From Mesorhizobium sp. (GTDB taxonomy: Bacteria; Pseudomonadota; Alphaproteobacteria; Rhizobiales; Rhizobiaceae), in assembly GCA_022833215.1 (NCBI GenBank), contig JAIPUZ010000061.1, positions 37,927-101,926 on the forward strand: 64,000 nt of DNA, in the 5' to 3' direction. Made by a program: the position numbers and the translations under genes. Under the pieces are notes generated by a model. It saw only the letters and a program-made list of their open reading frames with translations. It searched no databases and was not told where the DNA came from. Shown here in pieces: positions 17,632 through 25,460 of this stretch; the stretch's first letter is position 1, and each line of letters opens with the position of its first letter.

Positions 17632-19010
17632 ACGTCGCGACAAAGCCCGCCCGCGCCTATGACTGGGCCGCCTTCCGCAGCGAGATCGATGGCATCCGCG
17701 TCTATGACGATCCGAAGCAGGTCGAACTGCGTTCGCGCGACTATTTCTGGTACAGCCCGATCCTCAGCGAGGATATCGGCCATTTCGTGGGCGATCTGGT
17801 GGTTATCCCCGCAGATCAGGACGAGGTGCGCCGGGTGGCGGCAGCAGCCGCCAAGCTGCGTATCCCGATCACCATTCGCGGTGGCGGCACCGGCAATTAC
17901 GGCCAGTGTGTGCCGCTGGAAGGCGGCATCATCCTCGACATGACCAAGATCGACAAGGTGCTGTCGATCGAGCCGGGTCGTGTGCGCGTGCAGGCCGGCG
18001 CGCGCATCGCGCGGCTTGACGATGCCGTGCGCGAAACGGGGCAGGAGCTTCTGATGTACCCGTCGACGCGCCGCATCGCCACCATCGGCGGCTTCTTCAC
18101 CGGCGGTTCGGGCGGCATCGGTTCGCTGCGCCATGGCATGCTGCGCGACGATGGCAACATCTATTCGGTGAAGGTGATGACGGTGGAGCCGGAGCCGAAG
18201 ATCATCGAACTGCATGGCCACGACATCCAGAAGGTGCAGCACGCCTACGGCACCAACGGCATCGTCATGGAACTGGAGATCGGTCTGACGAAGGCCACCG
18301 ACTGGATCCATACCGCGGCCCTATTCGAAAGCTACGACGCCACGCTGCGTTTCTGCCTCAAGGCGCTGGAAGACAAGTTGGACTGCTATCTGCTGACAAC
18401 GGTGGATCGCCGTTTCTCGCGCTTCTACACCAAGTTCGGAGAGCTGTTCCCGGCGGACCGCGATGCGGTGTTCGCGATGATCGCACCCGAAGAGCAGGCG
18501 CGTTTTGCCGGGTTGGTGGCATCGTTCGGCGGCCGGGTTTCGTTCGGCATGACGCAGGACGAGCTTCATGCAAAGGGATTGCAGCCCGCTTACGAATGCG
18601 GCTGGAACCACACCACCTTGCAGGCGCTGAAGGCCGAGGAAGGCTGGACCTATCTGCAGGTCGCCTATCCGCGTCCCTTCGATCCGGATGTGGTTCTGCG
18701 CCAGATGGAGCGTTATGGCGACGACCAGTACATGCACCATGAAATGGCGCGGCTGGAAGGCGAAGTGCAGATCTTCGGCCTGCCGCTGGTGCGCTACAAG
18801 GACCGCGACGACACCTACCGCGTCATCCGCGAACTGGAGGAACAGGACGGCTGCGACATCTACGATCCGCACGCCTTTACCATCGAGGATGGCGGCATGA
18901 AGCAGATCGACACCATCCAGATCGAATTCAAGAAGCTGGCCGATCCCTATGGCCTGCTGAACCCCGGCAAGACCCGTGGCTGGACGGCCGACATGGTCGC
19001 CACAGACTGA
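17628..19010 (+). CDS. FAD-linked oxidase/dehydrogenase (VAO/FAD_binding_4 family)
   Basis: This 460-residue flavoprotein has a PCMH-type FAD-binding domain in its first half: VVIPADQDEVRRVAAAAAKL, then IRGGGTGNYGQCVPLEGGII near residue 83 and GGFFTGGSGGIGSLRHGML near residue 153. The C-terminal half ends with LADPYGLLNPGKTRG, the usual end of glycolate-oxidase/GlcD-like proteins. It lies between a heterocycle-type amidohydrolase and a transporter binding protein, so it may oxidise the imported compound or an early product. No His or Cys attachment site for covalent FAD is clear to me. Confidence 0.87.
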   Translation: MNVATKPARAYDWAAFRSEIDGIRVYDDPKQVELRSRDYFWYSPILSEDIGHFVGDLVVIPADQDEVRRVAAAAAKLRIPITIRGGGTGNYGQCVPLEGGIILDMTKIDKVLSIEPGRVRVQAGARIARLDDAVRETGQELLMYPSTRRIATIGGFFTGGSGGIGSLRHGMLRDDGNIYSVKVMTVEPEPKIIELHGHDIQKVQHAYGTNGIVMELEIGLTKATDWIHTAALFESYDATLRFCLKALEDKLDCYLLTTVDRRFSRFYTKFGELFPADRDAVFAMIAPEEQARFAGLVASFGGRVSFGMTQDELHAKGLQPAYECGWNHTTLQALKAEEGWTYLQVAYPRPFDPDVVLRQMERYGDDQYMHHEMARLEGEVQIFGLPLVRYKDRDDTYRVIRELEEQDGCDIYDPHAFTIEDGGMKQIDTIQIEFKKLADPYGLLNPGKTRGWTADMVATD

Positions 19011-19039
19011 ACCGAAGAACCAATGGGAGTACAGTTCTG

Positions 19040-20050
19040 ATGACAAACATGCTCAAAGTGGCGATGACCGCCGCAACGCTTGTGGTGTCCACGCAATTTG
19101 CGATGGCGCTGGACAAGGTCACGCTCGGCACCAACTGGCTGGCGCAGGCCGGCCATGGCGGCTTCTATCAGGCGGTGGCCGATGGCACTTATGAGAAGTA
19201 CGGCCTCGACGTCACCATCGAAATGGGCGGCCCGCAGGTCAACAACCGTCCGATGCTGGCTGCCGGGCGGCTGGATTTCCTGCTGACGGGAAATCTGCTT
19301 TTGTCGTTCCACAACACGGCCAACGATATTCCGACAACCGTCGTCGCTTCCTTCTACCAGAAGGACCCGCAGGCGCTGATGGCGCATGAGGGCGCCTACA
19401 AGGACTTTCAGGACCTGACCAATGCACCCTCGGTGCTGATGGCCAAGGACACCCAGTACGGTTTCTGGCGCTGGCTGGTCAGCGATTTCGGGTTCAGGGA
19501 CGAGCAGATCCGCCCCTATGGCTACAGCCTCGCCCAGTTCCTGAGCGATCCGAAGATGGTGCAGCAGGCCTATGCCACGGCCGAGCCGCTTTACGCGCAG
19601 AAGGAAGGCGCGAAGGTCACCACCTATCTGCTGGCAGACTACGGCTACAGCACCTATGCCAACACGATCGAAACGCGCCTGGATCTGGTCGATAACAATC
19701 CGGACCTCGTTCAGCGCTTCGTGGATGCGAGCATCATTGGCTGGAACAATTTCCTCTACGGCGACCGCAGCAAGGCCTATGAGCTGATCCTGAAGGACAA
19801 CCCCGACATGAGCACCGAGACGCTGGACGGCGAGATCGAGATGCTGAAGAAGCTGGAGATGATCGACAGCGGCGATACGCTGGAAAAGGGCATCGGCGCG
19901 ATCTCGCTCGAGCGCGTGAAGCAGTTCTACGATCTCGCGGTCAAGTCCGGCATTGTCGAGGACGGCAAGATCGATATTTCCAGGGTCGCGACGGATGCCT
20001 TCGTCAACAAGGGCGTTGGGCTCGACCTGAAGAAGCAGCTCAACCCATAA
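19040..20050 (+). CDS. ABC transporter substrate-binding protein (NMT1/THI5-like)
   Basis: This 336-residue periplasmic protein has a Sec signal peptide (MTNMLKVAMTAATLVVSTQF then AMA, cleavage about residue 23). The mature N-terminus LDKVTLGTNWLAQAGHGGFYQAVADG matches the NMT1/THI5/SsuA-like group, which binds thiamine-pyrimidine precursors, taurine, nitrate and various aromatics. It completes the transporter begun at 14731 but sits after the two enzymes. Given the deaminase-like and creatininase-like neighbours, a cyclic nitrogenous ligand is likely but unproven. Confidence 0.9.
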   Translation: MTNMLKVAMTAATLVVSTQFAMALDKVTLGTNWLAQAGHGGFYQAVADGTYEKYGLDVTIEMGGPQVNNRPMLAAGRLDFLLTGNLLLSFHNTANDIPTTVVASFYQKDPQALMAHEGAYKDFQDLTNAPSVLMAKDTQYGFWRWLVSDFGFRDEQIRPYGYSLAQFLSDPKMVQQAYATAEPLYAQKEGAKVTTYLLADYGYSTYANTIETRLDLVDNNPDLVQRFVDASIIGWNNFLYGDRSKAYELILKDNPDMSTETLDGEIEMLKKLEMIDSGDTLEKGIGAISLERVKQFYDLAVKSGIVEDGKIDISRVATDAFVNKGVGLDLKKQLNP

Positions 20051-20071
20051 TCAGAAAAAACGGAAAATGGA

Positions 20072-20098
20072 GCGATGGGCAGCCTGGCTGCCCATCGC
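20072..20098 (+). terminator. 27-nt near-perfect palindrome after the binding protein, probable terminator/attenuator
   Basis: GCGATGGGCAGCC (20072-20084) and GGCTGCCCATCGC (20086-20098) are exact reverse complements separated by one T. The hairpin begins 22 nt after the binding-protein stop. It contains an in-frame ATG at 20075 that would otherwise look like the TetR start. There is no real T-tract, so it could act as an operator or mRNA-stabilising stem instead. Confidence 0.5.
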
Positions 20099-20113
20099 CT
20101 TCGTGTACAGGCA

Positions 20114-20773
20114 ATGACACAGCAAAAGGCTGGAAATCCGGAACCGCAGGTGTCCAGCGCCAGGGACAAGGTCCTTGAGCGCCGGCGCACGATCCTTGCC
20201 GCCATCCGCGATGCGGCAATCGACGAGTTCGCCAGCAAGGGGCTTATAGGGGCTTCCACACAGGCGATTGCGCAGCGCGCCGGGCTGACCAAGCCGCAGC
20301 TCCACTACTACATTTCCAGCAAGGAAGAGCTTTACGAGGATATACTGGTCTATATCCTCGATGAGTGGCGGGAACTGTTTCTCACGGCCTCCACCGGCGA
20401 CAGCCCGGCAGAGGTGATCCGCGCCTATGTCCACAAGAAGCTGGAATACGGACGCAGGAACCCGAAAGCTTCGCGCCTTTTCACCACCGAGATCGCCAAT
20501 GGCGCCCCGGTACTCGGCCGCCACTGGGCGCCCTATCAGGCTTCGACGCTGGAAGCCGTCAGGCTGATCCAGTCCTGGGTCGATCAGGGACTTGTCCGGC
20601 CGGTCGACCCCCTGCTGTTCCAGATGCATATCTGGGCGGTTACCCAGCACTATGCGGATTTCGAGGTGCAGGTCCGCAACATGATGCATCTGGGCGATGG
20701 CGAGGAACCCGACTACGAGCGGATCGAGAAAGAGGTTGCCTCGCTTTTCCTGCGCGCGCTGGGGATCGAATAG
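20114..20773 (+). CDS. TetR-family transcriptional regulator (RutR-like C-terminal domain)
   Basis: This 219-residue repressor has an N-terminal helix-turn-helix (IAQRAGLTKPQLHYYISSKEELYEDIL, given here as positions about 43-69) and a C-terminal ligand domain resembling that of RutR/YcdC, the pyrimidine-responsive regulator. I prefer ATG 20114 to ATG 20075, which lies inside a 13-bp inverted repeat. It probably controls the 13922-21184 locus, and the amidohydrolase content fits a pyrimidine-like effector. The ligand is inference. Confidence 0.85.
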   Translation: MTQQKAGNPEPQVSSARDKVLERRRTILAAIRDAAIDEFASKGLIGASTQAIAQRAGLTKPQLHYYISSKEELYEDILVYILDEWRELFLTASTGDSPAEVIRAYVHKKLEYGRRNPKASRLFTTEIANGAPVLGRHWAPYQASTLEAVRLIQSWVDQGLVRPVDPLLFQMHIWAVTQHYADFEVQVRNMMHLGDGEEPDYERIEKEVASLFLRALGIE

Positions 20774-20863
20774 CTAACCCGCAACCTACCAACCAAGGCA
20801 AACCGGCCTCGCCAGCGAACGCAGCCGGGCCGGCCACCAGACAGGACCCGAGAGATCATTCCC

Positions 20864-21184
20864 ATGGCACGCATCACCTATGTGACCCACGATAACCAGC
20901 GCTTCGAGCTGGACGCGGAAAACGGGTCCACCGTCATGGAAGCGGCCGTGCGGGCAGGGGTGCCCGGCATCGAGGCAGAGTGCGGCGGGGCCTGCGCCTG
21001 CGCAACCTGCCACGTCTATGTCGAGCCGCAATTCATGGAATCGGTCGGTGAGGCTGACGGCATGGAAACCGACATGCTGGATTTTGCCTGGGAACCATCG
21101 GCCAATTCGCGTCTCTCCTGCCAGCTCAGGGTAACCGACGCGCTCGACGGCCTCGTCGTGCGCATTCCCGAACGTCAGGGATAG
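20864..21184 (+). CDS. [2Fe-2S] ferredoxin, adrenodoxin/putidaredoxin type
   Basis: This 106-residue electron carrier has the vertebrate-type ligand pattern Cys40, Cys46, Cys49 (in ECGGACACATCHVYVEP) and Cys86 in SRLSCQLRV. The partner reductase is most likely the flavoprotein at 12348-13580. Such pairs normally feed a P450 or Rieske oxygenase, but none is encoded in this window, so the terminal oxygenase is missing or elsewhere. It follows the TetR gene by 90 nt. Confidence 0.95.
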   Translation: MARITYVTHDNQRFELDAENGSTVMEAAVRAGVPGIEAECGGACACATCHVYVEPQFMESVGEADGMETDMLDFAWEPSANSRLSCQLRVTDALDGLVVRIPERQG

Positions 21185-21302
21185 AGCCGAGCGGCGGCAT
21201 CGCCCTCCAATGCAGCATCTGAAACCCTGACCGGGCCGGCAACACCAGTTCCCGGCCCGCATGGCGTGCATCCGCATGGGTGGCGCCATCGAAACGCATA
21301 TT

Positions 21303-21342
21303 GAACATATGTTTTTTATTGTATAAGAAAAAACAAGTGTTC
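21303..21342. promoter_or_regulatory. AT-rich dyad upstream of aldehyde dehydrogenase, candidate RpiR operator/promoter
   Basis: The stretch is strongly AT-rich within GC-rich DNA. TGTTTTTTAT (21310-21319) is mirrored by ATAAGAAAAAACA ending at 21335, and an outer GAACA (21303) is mirrored by TGTTC ending at 21342. A long dyad of this kind 56-95 nt before an SD-led gene is a plausible site for the RpiR-family regulator encoded two genes away. Confidence 0.45.
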
Positions 21343-21397
21343 CGATATGTGCCGACTGACGGGCGGCTGCCGGCAATTGCAGGGAGATAGAGTGTTG

Positions 21398-22978
21398 ATG
21401 TCGTTGCCGCGTGTTACCTACACAAATCTGGGCGAGGATTTTTCCGGGGTACATGCGCGCCTCGACGCCGAACTTGAAAAGCTGGCAGCGGAAACGCTGG
21501 GCCGTACACATGCCGCCTCCATCGGCGGCAGGGATGAGGCGGGTTCCTCGACATTCTCCATCTCCTCGCCCATCGACCGCGATGTCGTGCTTGGCAATTT
21601 CGCCGCTTGCGATGCTGCGATCATCGGGCAGGCGGTGGCTGCGGCGCGGGCAGGGGCCGCGCAGTGGGCGAGGCAGCCCTGGCAGGAGCGTGTTGCGAAG
21701 CTGCGCCGTGCCGCCGACATTCTGGAGCAGCGGAAGTATTCGATCTCCGCCGCCTGCCTTGTCGAAGTCGGCAAGTCGCGCATGGAAGCGGTGGGCGAGG
21801 TCGAGGAAGCAATAGACCTGATCCGCTATTACAGCGGCGAGCTGGAGCGCAATGACGGCTATGAGGCAGAAGGCGAGAAGGCCCTGCCGCAGGAGCGCAG
21901 CTGGTCGCGCCTGCGGCCTTACGGCGTCTTCGCCGTCATCGCGCCGTTCAATTTCCCGGTGGCGCTTTCGATTGGCATGTCCACGGCCGCACTTCTCGGC
22001 GGCAATGCGGTTGTGTTCAAGCCCAACGAGATGAGCGCGCTGACGGGCCGCCTGCTGGCCGAATGCTTCCTCGCTGCCGGTCTGCCGGCCGGCGTCTTCA
22101 ATCTCGTCTATGGCGGTGCGGAAGTCGGCCGGGCGCTGGCCGGGCATCCGGATGTCGATGGCATTGCCTTTACCGGCTCCAACGCCGTCGGGATGGAACT
22201 GCTGCGCCATTACACTTCGGGCCGCGCGGCCAAGCCGGTTCTCGCCGAAATGGGTGGCAAGAACTCGACCTTCGTAGCGGCCGATGCCGATCTCGATGTC
22301 GCGGCGGCCGGGGTCATGCGCTCCGCTTTCGGTCTTCAGGGCCAGAAGTGCAGCGCGCTGTCCAAGGTCTATGTCGCAAGCGCCGTGCGCGCCGCCTTCG
22401 TGGAAAAGCTGCTGGTGCAGATGTCTGGCATCGTCATCGGCGATCCGCGCCGGGCAGACGTTTATATGGGGCCGGTCATCAATGAACAGGCAGTGGCGCG
22501 CTTCGAGAAGGCTGCGGCGGAAGCCGCGCGCGCCGGGCAGGTTCTGGCCGGCGGCAAGCGTCTGGCCGAAGGTGCGATGGCGCGCGGCCTGTTCGTCGAG
22601 CCAACGCTGGTCGCGGGTCTCGACGCCGATCACCCCATCAACCGTGAGGAACTGTTCCTGCCGTTCCTGTCCTTGCAGGAATTCACGTCTCTCGATGTCG
22701 CCATCGCCGACGCCAACCGCGATGCCTATGGCCTGACCTGCGGTATCTACACCCGCAGCAGGGCAACGCTGGACACCTTTCTCGACACCATTCAGGCCGG
22801 CGTGCTCTACGCCAATCGCGCCACCGGCGCGACCACGGGCGCTTGGCCGGGCATCCAGACCTTCTGTGGCTGGAAGGGTTCGGGCACGACCGGCAAGGGC
22901 GGTCTCGGGCGCTGGTACCTGCCGCAGTTCATGCGCGAGCAGAGCCTGACGGTGTTCGGCCAGCCGGCGAACGCCTGA
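21398..22978 (+). CDS. Aldehyde dehydrogenase
   Basis: This NAD(P)-dependent aldehyde dehydrogenase of about 526 residues has the catalytic Cys in GQKCSALSKVYV (about residue 318), the general-base Glu in AEMGGKNSTFVAADADLD, the cofactor-binding FTGSNAVG and the N-terminal APFNFPVALSIG. The length and C-terminal segment resemble the 1-pyrroline-5-carboxylate/2,5-dioxovalerate dehydrogenase branch more than short ALDHs. ATG 21398 follows AGGGAG; GTG 21392 and TTG 21395 are also in frame and at good spacing. It precedes an RpiR regulator and an aminotransferase remnant, suggesting oxidation of an amino-acid-derived semialdehyde. Confidence 0.87.
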   Translation: MSLPRVTYTNLGEDFSGVHARLDAELEKLAAETLGRTHAASIGGRDEAGSSTFSISSPIDRDVVLGNFAACDAAIIGQAVAAARAGAAQWARQPWQERVAKLRRAADILEQRKYSISAACLVEVGKSRMEAVGEVEEAIDLIRYYSGELERNDGYEAEGEKALPQERSWSRLRPYGVFAVIAPFNFPVALSIGMSTAALLGGNAVVFKPNEMSALTGRLLAECFLAAGLPAGVFNLVYGGAEVGRALAGHPDVDGIAFTGSNAVGMELLRHYTSGRAAKPVLAEMGGKNSTFVAADADLDVAAAGVMRSAFGLQGQKCSALSKVYVASAVRAAFVEKLLVQMSGIVIGDPRRADVYMGPVINEQAVARFEKAAAEAARAGQVLAGGKRLAEGAMARGLFVEPTLVAGLDADHPINREELFLPFLSLQEFTSLDVAIADANRDAYGLTCGIYTRSRATLDTFLDTIQAGVLYANRATGATTGAWPGIQTFCGWKGSGTTGKGGLGRWYLPQFMREQSLTVFGQPANA

Positions 22979-23122
22979 CCGCGACGACCTGTGCCACGTC
23001 GCCGGTCGTCCGCGACCTGCGCATGGGCTTCAGGCAGCTTGCGGGGCTCAACTGCGGCGATCTCGGCGGCATGGCATAATGTGGTGGCTGCCGCCGTCGA
23101 CATCACGGGGAGCAAGCGGCAA

Positions 23123-24100
23123 ATGGCAAGGGATATCATTGACCGGGGGCAGTCGACGGCAATGCCGATGGGTGAACTGACCGCTGCCATTCACGAGCGG
23201 ATAACGGCCATGCCGGCGCAGCTTGCCGCCGGTGCCCGCTTCATCCTCGACCACCCCGATGTGGTGGTGACATCCTCGATGCGCGACATCGCCATGTCGA
23301 TAGGTGTGGCCCCGGCAACGCTGGTGCGGCTGGCGCGGGCGCTCGGCTTCCCCGACTGGTCGTCGCTGCGTGAAATATACGTCGCCTCCTATCGCGGCAC
23401 GCCGGGGCTTTACGCGCGAGGGGCATCCGCGCTGGTCGAGGGCGGGGGAGAGGAAAGCCTGCTTGGCCGCATGACCGGCACCCTGGCGGCGGACACGACG
23501 CGCCTCGGCCTCGTCAACGATGCCGCGACCTTCGACGCGGCCGTGCGCCGGCTGGCGGAAGCGCCGCGCATCTATGTGGCGGCCTTCCTGTCCTGCCGCG
23601 CGCCGGGGCTGACCTTCACCTACATCTCGCGCCTGTTCCGTGATGAGGTGCATCTGAGCGAGGCGTCGGGTTCCTCGCTGGTCACCGAGCTTGCCACGCT
23701 CAGCGAGAAGGACGTGGTGCTGTCGATCAACTTCAGCCCCTATTCGCGCGACTCCCTGCTGGTTGGCGGCGCGGTGAAGCGTTCGGAAGCGGGGCTGATC
23801 TCGCTGGCCGACAGCCGCGTAACCCCGCTGACCGACGTGGCCGAGCACGTTCTGCTGTTCGAGACGGCAAGCCCCTCCTTCTTTCCCACCATCGTCGCGG
23901 CCACGGCGCTGGTCGAAGCGCTGGCTGCCGGCATGATGCGCCATCTCGGCGTGAAGGCGGCCGAACATCTGACGCGCGTGGAGGAAAGCCTCTACGCCGC
24001 CGACACCTATGTGGAGGCCAATGCCCGCAGCCGCGACCCCAACCCCGGCTCTGACCCCACCCCGAAATCAGGTCCACCCACCACCGGAAACCAGTCATGA
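23123..24100 (+). CDS. RpiR/MurR-family transcriptional regulator (HTH + SIS domain)
   Basis: This 325-residue regulator has an N-terminal HTH_6 domain (SMRDIAMSIGVAPATLVRLA, positions about 53-72) and a C-terminal SIS domain (FLSCRAPGLTFTYISRLF onward) that normally senses a phosphorylated sugar or related metabolite. ATG 23123 follows GGGGAG by about 10 nt. Its C-terminal tail after residue 300 is low-complexity and Pro-rich (PNPGSDPTPKSGPP). It overlaps the next small gene as ATGA. Confidence 0.87.
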   Translation: MARDIIDRGQSTAMPMGELTAAIHERITAMPAQLAAGARFILDHPDVVVTSSMRDIAMSIGVAPATLVRLARALGFPDWSSLREIYVASYRGTPGLYARGASALVEGGGEESLLGRMTGTLAADTTRLGLVNDAATFDAAVRRLAEAPRIYVAAFLSCRAPGLTFTYISRLFRDEVHLSEASGSSLVTELATLSEKDVVLSINFSPYSRDSLLVGGAVKRSEAGLISLADSRVTPLTDVAEHVLLFETASPSFFPTIVAATALVEALAAGMMRHLGVKAAEHLTRVEESLYAADTYVEANARSRDPNPGSDPTPKSGPPTTGNQS

Positions 24101-24282
24101 CCACGCATGTCTTCCACCGCGCACTGAAGTCGGTTCTGCCTTATGTGGCGGGCTGCGTCGATGGCCGCGCGGGCGACCACATCCTGCTGGCGCCGCCCCA
24201 CACCGTCACTCCGGCCGACATCGAAGAGATCGTCTCGCGCCCCGGCGAGGTCGTGGATGCCACGCTCGCGGCGGTCACCTGA
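24097..24282 (+). pseudogene. Class III aminotransferase remnant with large internal deletion
   Basis: This 61-codon frame joins what looks like the extreme N-terminus of a class III (omega-type) aminotransferase, MTTHVFHRALKSVLPYVA, to its extreme C-terminus, DGRAGDHILLAPPHTVTPAD followed by IEEIVSRPGEVVDA. About 380 residues, including the PLP Lys, would be missing, so it cannot be catalytic. The start codon and ATGA coupling to the RpiR gene are preserved, and the frame is intact across the junction (near 24150). Such aminotransferases commonly sit with RpiR and aldehyde dehydrogenase genes. A genuine small protein is the alternative. Confidence 0.65.
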
Positions 24283-24304
24283 AAAGCGACATGCGCCGGG
24301 ACAC

Positions 24305-25447
24305 TCATCTGGACAGGTCGCCGGCGATGATGATCCGCTGGATGTCGCTCGTTCCTTCGTAGATCCGGCAGATTCGGGCGTCGCGATAGATGCGCTCGAC
24401 GGGAAAATCCTTGAGATAGCCATAGCCGCCGTGGATCTGGATGGCTTCGGACGCTACCTTTTCGGCAAGCTCCGATGCGAAAAGCTTCGCCATGGCGGCC
24501 TCGCTCTTGCATGGTGCGCCGGCGTCGCGCAGCCGCGCCACCTGATGGAGGAAGCTGCGCGCCACCTCCACCTCGGTGCACATGTCGGCCAGCCGGAAGC
24601 CGACCGCCTGATGCTGGATGATCGGCTTGCCGAAGGTCTGCCGGTCCCTTGCATAGGCATGCGCCTGCTCGAACGCCGCCCGCGCCAGACCGACGGATTG
24701 CGCCGCGATGCCCAGCCTGCCTAGTTCCAGCGTGCTCATGGCCAGCGCGTAGCCGCCTCCGGGCTGGCCCAGAACATCCTCGTCGGCAACGAACACCTCG
24801 TCCAGCTGAACCTGACAGGTTTCCGAAGCGGAGAGGCCGAGCTTTTCCTCGACGCGCGTGGCGCGATATCCTTCGGCCGCCGTCGACACCAGAAAGGCAG
24901 TGATACGGCGGCGTGGATCGTCGCTTTCCGTGGCGGCGAATACGATCGCCACATCTGCGGACTTGCCGTTCGACATGAATTGCTTGGCCCCCGAAATCCG
25001 GTAGCCGCCGGGACATTTCATCGCTCTGGTGCGGATGGCGAAGGCATTGGAACCGGCTTCCGGTTCAGTGAGGCCAAAAGCGCCGTTCATCGTGCCGCGT
25101 GCGAGCGGGCGCAGGAAGCGCTCCTTCTGATCCTGCGTGCCGTGCGTGCGAATGGGTGTGCTGACGAGGCCGTTGTGGAGCGCCATCATCGCGCCGATAC
25201 TGCCGTCCGCCACAGTTATTTCCTCGACTGCAAGCACATAGCTTACGTGATCGCTTCCCACCCCGCCCCATTCCTCGGGAACGAGCATGCCGAGGAATCC
25301 GAGTTCTCCAAGCGCGGCCATCTCGGCGCGTGGAAATGCCTTGTTGATGTCGCGTTCCGATGCTCCTGCAGCAAGAACGTCGCGCGCGAAAGCGCGTGCG
25401 CTGTCGCGGATCATTCGCTGGTCGTCGTTCAACAGACAATCGTGCAT
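24305..25447 (-). CDS. Acyl-CoA dehydrogenase
   Basis: This 380-residue flavoenzyme introduces an alpha,beta double bond in an acyl-CoA. It shows GAFGLTEPEAGSNAFAIRT near residue 120, KQFMSNGKSADVAIVFA, and the C-terminal RIYEGTSDIQRIIIAGDL segment that carries the catalytic Glu. ATG 25447 was chosen for MHDCLLNDDQRMIRDSAR, the usual N-terminus. It follows the family III CoA-transferase by 13 nt, so the pair probably activates and oxidises one carboxylic acid. Confidence 0.94.
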   Translation of the reverse strand: MHDCLLNDDQRMIRDSARAFARDVLAAGASERDINKAFPRAEMAALGELGFLGMLVPEEWGGVGSDHVSYVLAVEEITVADGSIGAMMALHNGLVSTPIRTHGTQDQKERFLRPLARGTMNGAFGLTEPEAGSNAFAIRTRAMKCPGGYRISGAKQFMSNGKSADVAIVFAATESDDPRRRITAFLVSTAAEGYRATRVEEKLGLSASETCQVQLDEVFVADEDVLGQPGGGYALAMSTLELGRLGIAAQSVGLARAAFEQAHAYARDRQTFGKPIIQHQAVGFRLADMCTEVEVARSFLHQVARLRDAGAPCKSEAAMAKLFASELAEKVASEAIQIHGGYGYLKDFPVERIYRDARICRIYEGTSDIQRIIIAGDLSR

Positions 25448-25460
25448 GATGCGCCTTCCC

